DNA from: Diploptera punctata
Lineage: Eukaryota > Arthropoda > Insecta > Blattodea > Blaberidae
Length of the DNA: 64,000 nt
Direction: 5' to 3'
NCBI GenBank assembly: GCA_030220185.1
Contig: JASPKZ010001596.1
Location: 744,001 to 808,000 of the forward strand
Shown here: positions 1 through 10,406 of the stretch, piece after piece
Layout: the number at the start of each line of letters is the position of its first letter
How positions within the stretch are numbered: position 1 is the first letter of the stretch
Notes under the pieces: model-generated
Databases searched by the model: none
Told to the model about the DNA's origin: nothing
Seen by the model: only the letters and a program-made list of their open reading frames with translations
Position numbers and translations under genes: made by a program

Positions 1-205
1 AGGCAGCTTAGGCCATTTAAGAGTGAAAAGAGGTATTTTTTTTCAAGTTTTCCACTACAAAGGGCGATTTTTAAGGGAGTAGGAGTTGAGTAGCACAACT
101 CTCTTATAGACTATGTTCATCCCGGGAATCTCCTGAACATTTTGCAAAAAAACCCATTACAATCGGATCAACGGTATGGCCGCGCATAAAGTACGAACAA
201 CCAAC
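1..205 (+). repeat. Dispersed repeat, RTE-like 3' end (partial)
   Basis: The segment shares a long stretch with 14950-15150, including a core about a missing-energy-like run 'ttttgcaaaaa' followed by 'caatcgga' and 'gcgcat'. The pattern of a conserved 'acaatcgg..aacgg..' end is one I associate with 3' tails of RTE-clade LINEs and their SINEs in arthropods. No coding frame is visible. It is truncated by the window edge. Family assignment is inference. Confidence 0.45.
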
Positions 206-1082
206 AAACAATTTTTATATGTTATTAGATGCGTAACAGCTGTTTCAATACACTAACTTCCTACGGTTTATTGAAAGGACAATCGTCTGATGAAGATACA
301 GTGTAGGCCTATTGAAACAGCTGTTACGAATGTTAAATGAAATGAATATTTATGAAAATCATATAAAACTTCGATAGTTTTTATTTAACCCATAAATTGC
401 CAATATATTCTATACGATACATTGATTTGGTTTATTTAATACCCTTTTTAAAATAGAAATACAAATGAGTATAAATTACTTAAATTTGTGTTAAATTACG
501 CAATAATATACGATAATAACTCAGATTTTTTACGTAATTTTGTTTTTATTGCGGTCTAGAACAGTTTTGACACGAGAAATTGTGTCGCCAATTTAAGGGT
601 TAATAAATAAATATTATGGATTTTCATCAAGAAAAACCAAATAAATTGATTACTTAAAAAGACATTATTTATGGGAGTGTATATATTTATATATTCCGAA
701 AACCAGCAAAATCACACCATAATTTCGACTTGCAAAGGAATTAACTTAGTTTGCGCAGTGATTTTTTATTATTATTTTCGCAAGCTCATAGTAAGATAAT
801 TTATATTTGATAATGATGTAGTACTATTTTTATTATTATACGCTGCAGATTTTCCAAGGCCAAATCTTATCTTAAAACGAGTCAAGACAAAGAAAAATAT
901 TGCTCATATAGATTCATTTATGCAAGTATTGTAAATATTTATAGACTTTCACAATAACTATTGTGAAATTAGATTACCGTATTGAAATCGCGATATGGTT
1001 TCCAAAGCTCTTCAATCGCACATTTCAATTGTGTATTAGATTCCACTATTAAATAATACCATCAAGGCAGGAACTGCGCAAA
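206..1082. other. AT-rich non-coding DNA with one hairpin
   Basis: No gene is seen. An 18-bp perfect inverted repeat sits at 233-250 and 310-327 with a 59-bp spacer, possibly a small hairpin element. Bases 690-775 resemble the dispersed repeat R described elsewhere (aaccagcaaaatc and tttgcgcag motifs). Confidence 0.5.
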
Positions 1083-2487
1083 CTAACTCACTGGAACTAT
1101 CGAACCCGTGGGTTCATGGCCGCGAGAATATAAGCTCTCCTTAGATCCCTTCCCTGAGCTAATGTTTTCCAATCATCTCCTGTATAGTTTACTTCCTTCA
1201 AATTATGGTTAATATTTTTCACCTTCTTCATTCTTGGCCCATCTATTGCCGCTTTCCGTCTTCTTTTCTTACAAGAAGTTTCCATGCCTCTCTTTCATTC
1301 CCCATTCATGCCACACGTCCTGCCAAGACAATCTACGAGAATTAACTGTTATTATATGTGGTTTCTCACACATATGTAGTATTCTCCATTCGCCTATCTG
1401 TTCATCTCTCTTTGGTCCAAACATTTGACTAAGAACTTTATTCTCAAATAGTAGTAATATTTTCTCCTCTCTTAAAGCGAAAGCCCATGTTTCGCATCCA
1501 CATGATATAATGGGAGAATAACACATAGGTCTAAGTTATATTATCATAAGTAATGTCACGAGTGATTTCCAAATTATCGATAAATTCACGACTCACGAAG
1601 TGAGGAGTGAATTTATCTAAAGAATTTGGAAATCAAGAATGGCATTTGTTAGGACTATTTAACGAATAAAATTAAGCTGTTTACTCACAAATCATTATTT
1701 AACTATAGTTATTTTAAAATATTTATATATTTAATGTAAACGACGATGTTTGAAAACAAATGAGAAACGATTGGTACGCTTCATTTGTTCATCACTGCAA
1801 CCAGATCATATTATTTATTGCCAAAGGATCGCAATGTTGTAAGAATGCACCCTAGTGGAGAAATTTATAACCAAAGTTTAGGTATTAATTGATTTCTGGC
1901 GTCCTATTGTCAATATGTCAATTATATTTTTCTGCAACGTCATTTCCTGGAAAATAATTCGTTTAAGAAAGTGCAAACAGTGGTATAATCAATTGTTACA
2001 AATGTTTTTATATTATCTCTCGAATGCGCTTTCTGATGACATTCATGCACGATATATATATACAATCTGGTAGCCGTATTTCTTAGATAGTCACTGCAAA
2101 ATAATGCTATGACCTATTCAGAATGTTAAAAAGGAGATGCTTTCTTTATTATGATATACTTTAGTTGGTAAATTCTAGGCGAAACACGACTGTGATTGGT
2201 TGTAAATAAAAAATCATTGAAATGTGATTGGTCATTGACTCCCATTTGTGGCACGAGTTAAATAGTCAGTTTAATGTTTTTTTTAGAGAAGTTGGGACAA
2301 GAGTCTCTGTAATGCATAATAACATGTATTTCCAGAATTGAGTTTAACTTTTTTATGCATTTCATTCCTGTTTGTAATTAACGTCCCAAGGTACTTTTTT
2401 CAAAATCTCCCTAATTTATCACTAATTGTCCATTTCCATTATATAATATATTTCTATGTGTGACCATATATAGTTTTATTGATGTTT
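1083..2487 (-). mobile_element. LINE-A reverse transcriptase fragment, split by element X
   Basis: Read on the minus strand from 2487 down to 2269 and then 1530 down to 1083, this is a degenerate LINE-A C-terminal region: upstream non-catalytic part, then CGCETWA, GPKRDEQIGEW and DDWKTLAQ near the end. Several frameshifts break the frame. Comparison with the uninterrupted copy at 17218-18130 shows that 1531-2268 is foreign to the LINE. The 3' end carries the family's tetranucleotide-type tail (actaactcactgg on the plus strand). Confidence 0.75.
1531..2268. mobile_element. Element X, copy 1 (unknown non-coding element)
   Basis: About 738 bp shared with 52883-53497 but without a coding frame. 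Its left portion contains an inverted repeat (tgatttccaaatt near 1563 against aatttggaaatca near 1622). A 'gactatttaac' motif near 1654 is mirrored by 'gttaaatagtc' at the right end, suggesting short internal or terminal inverted repeats. It interrupts LINE-A. Class unknown; a MITE-like DNA element is the best guess. Confidence 0.6.
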
Positions 2488-3444
2488 ACGTAACTGCATA
2501 AAATAAAAAATCCTCAGCAAGTAGAATTTATGATTCGATTTTTTGCTTGTTTACGGAATATGTATTTATTTTATTAATTAAAACGCATCTATTGAATTTA
2601 CGTTGCTAGAAAACAAACAAGGCGGCAGCTAGAGCGATTTAAAAAATAAAACTTTCAAGTAAATTCCCTTCATCATTGTAGGATTTCAGTTATTTATTTG
2701 TGTTTTTTTGTTTCAACACAATATACCGAGTTTCATTGCGAAAAATCAAACTGCGTCCGCTAGAGCGATTTTTAAATTTTCGTTTCAGATTAACCTCCAC
2801 TCCTAATGGTCCGATTATCTGGTTAACGAACTGTGTGTATGTACGTGTGTGACATGGATGAAGAGATTAGAGGATCAATGGTGGAGAATGGATTGGAGAA
2901 AGGAGGTAGGGAAGACAGAAATGGAGAAAAAAAAAGTGCTATAGTTTTGGAAACAGGAAGATGTTTATAGATTTTAAACCTGTTCAAATAACATATTTTT
3001 GTCATTAACATTTTAGCTGTCCAATAGCAGAATCGATTAAGAAACGTACTTATTTTTTAAATTCTTCTATGTAGGCCTAAACTCAATAGCTTCATTGCTT
3101 TTTGACTAAACCGAACTCGGAACTGAAGCAACATCTGTTTTTCTGTCCCCCGTTCCTGCCTACTTTGTTATATATTTGGAATAATTACAGCAATGGACAA
3201 TAGGATACAAATTAAATTTTATATTAGACACGTGCAAATGTGTCAAGTGTTTAAGAAAGTTATGTGCTTATGTGTAAGCGTGATAGCAGTGACAATGAAA
3301 CGTAGTTTTTATTTGACTCAGTACATTGTGTAGATTAGATAAGGTAACTGTAATTTAAAAGAATATTCCTGTATAAAGTAAACAAGCTTAACAAAATAAT
3401 TCCACACGTGTGAGTGAATCAGATTTTACAACATAACTTGTACT

Positions 3445-3445
<1 letters not shown>
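2488..3445. other. Non-coding DNA with repeat R segments
   Basis: Bases 2600-2850 hold two degenerate tandem units of repeat R (gagcgattt motif next to 'cctccactcctaatggtccgat'). The remainder to 3445 shows no gene and no recognisable element. Confidence 0.5.

Positions 3446-3536
<91 letters not shown>
3446..3536. repeat. (AAT)n microsatellite
   Basis: About 30 uninterrupted AAT units, directly abutting the 3' end of the minus-strand SINE-A fragment that follows. It probably grew from the SINE tail. The asparagine-run frame through it is an artefact. Confidence 0.95.
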
Positions 3537-3650
3537 CCATCCATAGTAATTCTGCCCGAGGGAAGGTCTTTCACTGCAATCATAGCATTTTCATGCAATG
3601 CTTTGCAGCTTCACTAGGGATTTATAGGTGTGGTAGCTTCCCTTGAAGGC
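3537..3650 (-). mobile_element. SINE-A 3' fragment
   Basis: Only the 3' part of the family is present: the conserved block running from 'gtggtagcttccc' to 'ctgcccgaggg' as read on the plus strand. It lacks the tRNA-like head and is fused to LINE-A at about 3650. Confidence 0.7.
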
Positions 3651-3665
3651 CAACAAGCACACATT

Positions 3666-4418
3666 ATTGAGTAACACTAAGAAATTGGGACTGGAAGTAA
3701 ATATCAATAAAACTAAATATATGGTCACACATAGAAATACATGATATAATGGAAATGGACACCTAATGATAAATGAGGGAAATTTTGAGGAAGTAGCTGA
3801 ATTCAAATACCTAGGAACAATAATCACAAATAGGAATTATATGCACAAAGAAATTAAACATACGCTCAATTCTGGAAATTCGTGCTATTATGCATTACAT
3901 AGACTCTTGACGTCCCAACTCCTTTCAAAAAACGTTAAACTGAAAATATATAGAACTATTATTCTACCAGTTATATTATATGGATGCGAAACACGGACTC
4001 TTATTTTAAGGCAGGAAAGGAGATTACGAGCATTTAACAACAAAGTTCTTACGAAAATTTTTGGACCAAAGAGAGATGAACAGACAGGTGAATGGAGAAG
4101 ACTACTTAACAGTGAACTACATGGTCTTCATAGGAAGCCTGATATAATAAGAACAGTTAAGTCTCGTAGACAGCGATGGGCAGGACATGTGGCACGAATG
4201 GGGAATGAAAGACGTGCATGGAAGCTTCTTGTAGGAAAACCAGAGGGAAAACGCCCAGTTGGTAGACCAAGAATGAGGTGGGAGAATAACATTAACTATG
4301 CTCTGAGGGAAGTAGATTATACAGAGGATGATTGGAAAACATTAGCTCAGGATAGGGATTTATGGAGAGCTTATGTCCGCGCCATGAACTTATGGTTCGA
4401 TAGTGCCAGTGAGTTAGT
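3666..4418 (+). pseudogene. LINE-A reverse transcriptase C-terminal region, best open copy
   Basis: The open frame from 3766 to 4443 encodes 225 residues, with related sequence from 3666 in frame after one stop. It covers the region downstream of the RT catalytic box: KYLGTIITN (about residue 12), YGCETRTL (about 74), GPKRDEQTGEW (about 104), MGNERRAW (about 146), a basic GRPRMRWENN stretch and DWKTLAQDRDLWRAY near the end. The palm domain is absent, so the copy is 5'-truncated and inactive. The frame runs past the element end into SINE-A. RNA-directed DNA polymerase of a non-LTR element is the family role. Confidence 0.85.
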
Positions 4419-4648
4419 TTCCCGTTGCTTTCCACACCGGTGAAGGGTGATGATGGTAATGATAAGGATGATAATGATGGCCGGATGATTTTCGGGGACC
4501 TTTGGGCCCTAAGCTTCCTGACATGTCTTACAGGTGAGGAGAAACCCCGAAAAAACCTAACCCAGGAGCCTGTCCCGACCGGGAATCGAGCCCGGGTCAT
4601 CAGCGTGACAAGGCAGCACGCTACCTCGAGACCACAGTGGTGGACTAT
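4419..4648 (-). mobile_element. SINE-A, 3'-truncated
   Basis: tRNA-derived head on the minus strand: the plus strand shows 'gggaatcgagcccggg' (inverted B box) then 'cgctacctcgagaccac' (inverted A-box region). The body with 'cggggacctttgggccc' follows. The 3' end of the SINE abuts the LINE-A 3' end exactly at 4418. Confidence 0.8.
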
Positions 4649-4654
4649 TAAATA

Positions 4655-5290
4655 ATCCATGCATGTATTGGGACATGTGGCATGTATTGGGACATGTGGC
4701 CTGTATTTTGCTCAAAGAGGAATTTTCCATCCAAAGCTTTTTTGGACGTCTGCGTCTCAGCGATCTTTTGCCTTGGGGCAGTAATGGAATTCTGAGAGAT
4801 GGCATTAGTTGAAGATGGGCTTTCCAACTATTCTGGTACTTCTATATATGAGGTAGAATGGGTTCTACACCCGACTCTTCCATAATTTCCTAATTTTTTA
4901 ATGGTCCCACTTTATATAGCCTGCTGTACGGCGCATAAATCGCATCTCATTTGCTGCTCATCTCTTCTTCGTATAGCCCATGCTTCAATGCTTCACTACC
5001 ATATCTTAATACTGGTCTTGCAAGAATCTTATAAAGTCGTGAACTTGTGTTCTTTTGTACTAAAGATGGTTTCATAATACTGTTAATTGTCCCCGTTGTT
5101 TTTGTGAAATTTGTGATTTTATTTGGTATATCAGCTTCAACTTGAAATGTTAAATTATAACTCAACTAATTAAATTCATTTACTCGATCTAAAATTTCAT
5201 CGTCCAAAACAATTTTGCTAGATATAAGGTATTTCCCACAAAATGCCATCACTTTACTTTTCTTTGTATTGATTTTCACATTGTACCTTT
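4655..5290 (-). mobile_element. LINE-B reverse transcriptase C-terminal fragment
   Basis: Minus-strand frames give a post-catalytic RT region: an ILDRVNEFN-like start near 5180, LYKILARPVLRYGSEA near 5010, and the C-terminal MPSLRIP and PKKLWMENSS near 4740. The same protein family occurs at 30016-30640, where it is plus-stranded. Multiple frameshifts and stops show an old copy. Confidence 0.7.
4662..4700. repeat. 19-bp tandem duplication
   Basis: Two perfect copies of a 19-bp unit beginning catgtattgggacatg, starting at 4662 and 4681. They lie inside the 3' end of a LINE fragment. Confidence 0.85.
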
Positions 5291-5299
5291 TTGCAATTA

Positions 5300-5419
5300 T
5301 ATCGAAATTAAAACAAAGAAAACTAAAGTGATGGCCTTTTGTGAGAAATACCTAGCAAAATTGTTTTGGACGGTGAAATTTTAGAACAAGTAAATGAATT
5401 TAATTATTTGAGTAATAGA

Positions 5420-5420
<1 letters not shown>
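5300..5420 (+). mobile_element. LINE-B fragment, inverted relative to its neighbour
   Basis: Plus-strand sequence ending ILEQVNEFNYL at about 5366-5410 is an inverted repeat of 5165-5285. The two partial copies point away from each other and could form a 100-bp stem. The fragment runs into an (AAT)n tract at 5420. Confidence 0.65.

Positions 5421-5507
<87 letters not shown>
5420..5507. repeat. (AAT)n microsatellite
   Basis: About 29 AAT units. The poly-isoleucine frame through it is an artefact. Confidence 0.95.
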
Positions 5508-5508
<1 letters not shown>

Positions 5509-5559
5509 GCCAACAAAAGTAGATGCCAAAAAATGGAAACAGCATTTCGGTTTACTCAC

Positions 5560-5665
5560 AATATCTACCTGGAAACATATATATACAAATTTTCATGAAG
5601 ATCGCTTGAGCGGTTTGGAAGTCAATCACAAACATATGAAAGCTGAATTTTTATATATGCAGATT
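5560..5665 (+). repeat. RTE-like LINE 3' UTR fragment
   Basis: Contains 'aaattttcatgaagatcg' followed by 'gagcggtttgg', an end signature I associate with RTE-clade LINE 3' UTRs. No coding part is seen. Confidence 0.4.
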
Positions 5666-6375
5666 TCCATGTGTGACCATATGCGAAGGATCCAAGGATA
5701 GAATCAGGTAAGTCACTTTTTTGTAGAAATGGATCTTGAAATACCATCAGATTTTCCATGGAAAAGACTATGTTTTATAAGTGTTAAACAGTAAAAGAAA
5801 CAGTTTACTCGTGGGTTTATTTACATTTAGAGTTTGGCAAACAGATAAAGAAGTTGGTACGTTGTATAATTAAAAGCGCTTTTTCAAGGTTTCATGGAGA
5901 AGTGACTTGTCTGTTTTTTTTTCCCCCTATACCTTTCTTCTATACAAATGTTTCATGGTATTTTTCATGCCTTCTAAGTAGAATAGATGCAAATTTATAA
6001 AAATATATATATTTTTAATTCATGAGAACATCCTATGATCTTCATTCCATTGAATTCGCTAAAACGATAGGAGTTATTTTTAACGGGACTCCTTGTCCCA
6101 CACAAGGTGGACCTGTTTATCAACAGTATCACCTTATTACGTAAAAACCAGTCGCACAAATTATGAGGCCCACGGAGCTGGAATTTCACCGTGAGAAAAT
6201 TAACATGCGAAGTTATCAGATTACTTACAAACTTTGCCGTCAACTTCCTTCAATTATATATAAAACAATTCACATCCTGTACAACTTTGCAGTGTATTAA
6301 TACAATAATAATCTTCTTCTTTACTACGAATTCCTCTACAATATAGTAGTTTTCCTACAACCCATTGTAAATTTT
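5666..6375. other. Non-coding DNA, nothing recognised
   Basis: Short open frames on both strands look random; no domain or repeat family was recognised. Confidence 0.4.
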
Positions 6376-6600
6376 ACTTCTCCACAAATCCCTATTCTCT
6401 GCATCATTCTCTATTAATCCTCTAGACATAATACTCCTATGCACTCCTTGAGCCCATTGTTATTTTGGTCTCCCCCTTTCTTCTGTTGCAATCCGCTTCA
6501 AAATTTAATATCTTAGGTATCGGACATTCTCTTTACATGGTCGAGCAATTTTAATCTTCTTCCTCCAATAACTTGTAGAACATTTTTTAACATTCATTAT
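6376..6600 (-). mobile_element. LINE C-terminal fragment, other family
   Basis: On the minus strand the phrase RGRPK with downstream RGLIENDAENRDLW matches the basic 'GRPK..W' tail plus 'D..DRD.W' layout of LINE RT C-termini. The fragment is degenerate. Confidence 0.5.
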
Positions 6601-6869
6601 TTCTGTGATTTCAGTATTTTTAATTTTATCTTTTCTTGAATTTCTAGAAGCCCTCCCCGAAAGTCCACCTCTGTCACTAACCTAGACTTATTTTTGAGAA
6701 CTAGGCTCTGCCTAACACAAGCCAGGAGAAATGGGGAGTGATGGATTAGCAACACCTCATTAAAAAAACAGGTTTCATTCTGGCCCGGATGATAGTACCC
6801 TGTGAGGGCTCCTTGCAGGATTCGGCAACTGCTGGGGTAGGGAGACAATGGTTCGTCAAAGGCTAGAGG

Positions 6870-7050
6870 AAGAAAATCTTCAATAAAAAAAACAATGCGA
6901 ATAATACAAGCAAGATACCGTATACGAAAAATGACATCGAGTATTAGATGCTGGAACACAAAGAGGATGTCTACTGAAGTATATACCATTCTTGGAGATA
7001 TATAAAATTGACATTATGGTTTTGTCAGAAACAAAGAAAAAGTCGCGGAT
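6870..7050 (+). mobile_element. LINE apurinic-type endonuclease N-terminal fragment
   Basis: Plus-strand frames read RCWNTK.MSTE and, after a shift, YKIDIMVLSETKKKS. This matches the start of the LINE endonuclease domain (a 'WNVR' strand followed by 'DI..L.ET'). It is fused at a short (AAT)n tract to the RT C-terminal fragment that follows, so the middle of the element is missing. Confidence 0.6.
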
Positions 7051-7070
7051 AATAATAATAATAATAATAA

Positions 7071-7722
7071 TCTCAATAAAACTAACTATATGGTCACACA
7101 TAGAAATAATTATAGGATATAATGGAAATGGGCAGTTGATGAAAAATTAGGGAAATTTTGAAGAAGTGGGTTAATTCAAATACCTAGGAACAATAATTAC
7201 AAACAGGAATGACGTGAAGAAAGAAAATTCTAAAATGATAACTTTATTGTCATATTTTGATCCTTAATTATTTATAGAGAAGATTGTATACATGGTGATT
7301 TAAATATTAATTTGTTTAATTTAAATGTTAATTTATTTGTCTTGTTCTCATATTTGTACAAAAATCATTGAAGAACAAGGTATGTCGTAGGTTGAATCTC
7401 AATAAAACTAACTATATGGTCACACATAGAAATAATTATAGGATATAATGGAAATGGGCAGTTGATGAAAAATTAGGGAAATTTTGAAGAAGTGGGTTAA
7501 TTCAAATACCTAGGAACAATAATTACAAACAGGAATGACGTGAAGAAAGAAAATTCTAAAATGATAACTTTATTGTCATATTTTGATCCTTAATTATTTA
7601 TAGAGAAGATTGTATACATGGTGATTTAAATATTAATTTGTTTAATTTAAATGTTAATTTATTTGTCTTGTTCTCATATTTGTACAAAAATCATTGAAGA
7701 ACAAGGTATGTCGTAGGTTGAA
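7071..7722. repeat. Perfect tandem duplication, 2 x 326 bp
   Basis: Copy 1 is 7071-7396 and copy 2 is 7397-7722. I compared them base by base and found no difference. Each unit starts in LINE-A (plus-strand phrase around YMVTHRN and KYLGTIITN, in broken frame) and continues into unrelated AT-rich DNA. Confidence 0.95.
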
Positions 7723-8210
7723 TCACGTGAACTACATATGGTAGGATGAGATGGGAATCTGTTTATCATACAATGCACAGATTACCAATACAAAGAGCTA
7801 TAAATTAGACTACAACACAGCGATACTTAAGCTGCAATATATTCAAATTAATAAAGTAATATCCTATTACGTATCAGTGTTCTCTTTTCAAATCCTCTTT
7901 TGACAGCTGCTAGTTTAATTTCATCCTTATTTAGAAATCCAAGTATTTTTAATGTCAATATAAGGATTGAGTCCACCGCTGATTCTCGGACAAAGAGCTG
8001 ATCACTTATCAACGAAGCCCCTCCATGTCCCTATATGGTTAAAGAAGTATGTGGGATCCAAAAATCTTCTCTAGACAGGTTGTGTCCCTGCTCGTGTGAC
8101 GTGGGGCGTGTAAAAGTACCAATTATGGGAGAGCCTAAACGGAGGTAAATAGAAAAAGAGAGAAAAAATAAGGAATGTACTAAAAATATAAAACATTAGT
8201 GAAAAATTAC
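7723..8210. other. Non-coding DNA, nothing recognised
   Basis: No gene or repeat family recognised. Confidence 0.4.
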
Positions 8211-8317
8211 TATTACTACTACTACTACTAATAATAATAATAATAATAATAATTCCCTCTTTCTTAATATATATATATATACACACACACACGCACGCGC
8301 GCGCGTGTGTGTGTGTG
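8211..8317. repeat. Compound microsatellite
   Basis: (ACT)n and (AAT)n at 8211-8252, then at 8268-8317 a (TA)(CA)(CG)(TG) series that is partly self-complementary and could form a cruciform or Z-DNA. Confidence 0.9.
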
Positions 8318-8620
8318 TCTACTGCCACCAGGGAGCCTTTTATGACATTTCTGGCTTTCTCCCCTGGCATTGGCAGAATTGTAATCCATTTCTTAGGTTG
8401 GGACACCTGGAAGACGGAGTTACATTACCCCAATGATATGATACATGATAATGAAGCGCCAGGAGAGTTCTTAACCTAAACTTAACGTAAATTACAGACC
8501 ATGGGCAACCACAGGAGTATTTCCCGTTAAGGAAAAATTCCTATGGTTTGACCGGAAATCGAACCCGGGACCTCATGAACAGTAGTCAGGAACGCTGACC
8601 ACTAGCCCATTAGGCTGGTC
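8318..8620 (-). mobile_element. SINE-B
   Basis: tRNA-derived. Read on the minus strand it begins gaccagcctaatgggct, with 'tagtggtcagcg' as A-box-like and 'gggttcgattt' as B box. The body and tail match the complete copy at 37438-37749. The tail abuts the compound microsatellite. Confidence 0.8.
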
Positions 8621-8649
8621 TAACTAAAAATATATAATATAGCTTTAGC

Positions 8650-8657
8650 GCTAGCCC

Positions 8658-8691
<34 letters not shown>
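8650..8691. repeat. (AAT)n microsatellite
   Basis: Short AAT array immediately upstream of the SINE-A head. Confidence 0.9.
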
Positions 8692-8693
<2 letters not shown>

Positions 8694-8875
8694 CCACCGC
8701 TGTGATCTCGAGGTAGCGTGCTGCCTTGTCACGCAGCGGGCCCGGGTTCGATCCCCGGTTGGGACAGTTTTTCTGGACGAGGTTTTTATCGGGGTTTTCC
8801 TCACCTGTAAGACAAATGTCAGGAAAACTGTCCCCGAAATTATATGGCCATCGCAATCTTCATCATTCATATTCA
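8692..8875 (+). mobile_element. SINE-A, 3'-truncated
   Basis: The head starts 'ccaccgctgtgatctcgagg', with B box 'ggttcgatcccc' at about 8750. The body runs through 'acctgtaagacaaatgtc'. It is cut off at about 8875 and joined to a SINE-B tail. Confidence 0.85.
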
Positions 8876-9045
8876 TCTTAGATTAAGCTTAGGATTAGGG
8901 ACTCTCCTGGCGCACCAATATCATCACTCATCGTATCATCGCGGCAACGTAACCCCGCCTTCCAGGCGCCCCAACCTCAGAAGTGGGTTACAAGTACGCC
9001 ATGCCAGGAGAGAACACCAGGAATGTCGAAAGACAACCTGGGACA
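8876..9045 (+). mobile_element. SINE-B 3' fragment
   Basis: Matches the tail half of the complete SINE-B at 37438-37749 on the opposite strand (ggattagggactctcctggc, then ccttccaggcgcc). It is joined directly to the truncated SINE-A, giving a chimeric SINE. Confidence 0.7.
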
Positions 9046-9097
9046 TTTGCAAAAAAATTATGATAATAATATTTCCCTCTCTCTTAACAAAATGTTT

Positions 9098-9300
9098 TAA
9101 CTAAAACCCGAAACGAAAATTTAAAAATCGCTCTAAAGGGCGTAATTTTCGAATTTTTTACAACGGGGATCTCTGTATATACGCAGTTTGAAATAAAACA
9201 AGGAAGGAATACTAAAAAAAATAACAGCGAAATCAGATCATTAGAAGTAGGGGTTTACCTAAAACCCGAAATTAAAAAATCGTTCTTCGTTTCCACTGCG
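9098..9300 (+). repeat. Repeat R, about two degenerate units
   Basis: Contains 'aaaatcgctct', 'gaaataaaacaaggaagg' and 'aggggtttacct', which recur at 18500-18700, 19800-20073 and 52200-52385. Non-coding; class unknown. Confidence 0.6.
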
Positions 9301-9565
9301 GTCCGACACATTAAAATAATTGGCAGGAAAAATTAGCGTTTCTTCTTCTTCTCCGCTATCATAGTTTATCTTCTCACCTTATAGATAGTTTTACGTGCTC
9401 AAATCAGGAGAGGGATTTTAAACTAAGCTGTGAAGAAGAAGAAGAAGAAGGATCACACAAACCTTTTTGAATACACAAGGACACGGAGGGCCGCCCTGAA
9501 TAGGTGAGCAACTCAATCCAGGACCTCCTCCGAAACAACACAGGCATTAAGATAAAACACACACA

Positions 9566-9594
9566 TTTCCTTCCTTCCTTCCTTCCTTCCTTCC
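9566..9594. repeat. (CCTT)n microsatellite
   Basis: Seven tandem CCTT units at the 3' end of the minus-strand LINE fragment that follows. Confidence 0.9.
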
Positions 9595-9597
9595 TAT

Positions 9598-10105
9598 ATG
9601 GCACTGCCCGTTGTGAGTTTTGGCCTCCTCCACAATTTTTCCTCCATCCTCTCGATCCTGTACTTTCCCTTTCCATCCTCTTCTTCCCATCTTTCTCAAA
9701 TCTTGTGGCTCCTTCACAATTTTCCTCCATTCACCTCGATCCTGTACTTTCCCTTTCCATCCTCTTATTCCCATCTTTCTCAAATCTTGTTCCACATCCT
9801 GCAGCCACCTCTTTCTCGGTCTTCCTCTCCTTCTTACTCCTATTATGTCATGTATTAATCGTTTTGGTATTCTTCCATCTTCCATTTTTTCAACGTGTCC
9901 TACCCATCTCAATAACTTGATGTATCTTACAAGATACTCTCCTCTGAGTATATGATCAGTTTCAGAATTTGATCGGATTCTTCATGTATTGTTTTCCAAT
10001 ATTGGTCCACATATTCGTCTTATATTTCTTTCGAATATACGTAAAGCATGTTCATCTTCTTTATTTAACACCCGTGTTTCAGCAGAGTGTGTTACCACGG
10101 GTCTA
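9598..10105 (-). pseudogene. LINE-C reverse transcriptase C-terminal fragment with internal duplication
   Basis: Minus-strand frames encode LNKEDEHALRIFERNI near 10060, then MRWVGHVEKMEDGRIPKR and RRRGRPRKRWLQDVEQDL. This is the post-thumb basic region of a LINE RT. A 28-codon segment (QDLRKMG.RGWKGKVQDR) is repeated in tandem and in frame at 9631-9714 and 9715-9798. One frameshift lies near 9912. 5'-truncated and inactive. Confidence 0.75.
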
Positions 10106-10152
10106 ATCCATTCACACACATACATTCATATTAAACATGGCGTAGGACCTAT

Positions 10153-10339
10153 ATGGTAATGATGGTGGCCAAATGATGTTCAAGGACCTTTACAGAGTTG
10201 AATTTCCTGACATATGCCATACAGGTGAGGAAATACCCTGAAAACCCCATTACCTAGGAAACTTATCCCGATATGGGGATCGAACCCGGATCCGCCGAGT
10301 ATGAGACAGTAACGCTATTCAGAGACCACAGCGGTTCGC
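10153..10339 (-). mobile_element. SINE-A, diverged
   Basis: The plus strand shows inverted 'gggatcgaacccgg' (B box) and 'agaccacagcggt' (5' head) at its right end, with the family body 'aatgatggtggcc' at its left. More diverged than other copies. Confidence 0.7.
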
Positions 10340-10406
10340 CGACTTAAAAGAAATATAAATTCTATTATACATTAAAATTGGACCATAAATTCGACTTGCT
10401 GAGGAA

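Noticed and set aside
3414..3617. Open frame with a long asparagine run
   Set aside because: It is an (AAT)n microsatellite read in one phase; the same holds for poly-isoleucine at 5366-5701 and poly-asparagine at 50876-51079.
4292..4660. 122-codon minus-strand frame overlapping LINE-A and SINE-A
   Set aside because: Antisense of the LINE-A ORF crossing into SINE-A; not a gene.
7071..7722. CRISPR-like or satellite array
   Set aside because: Only two units, eukaryotic context, and the unit is a chance LINE-plus-flank segment.
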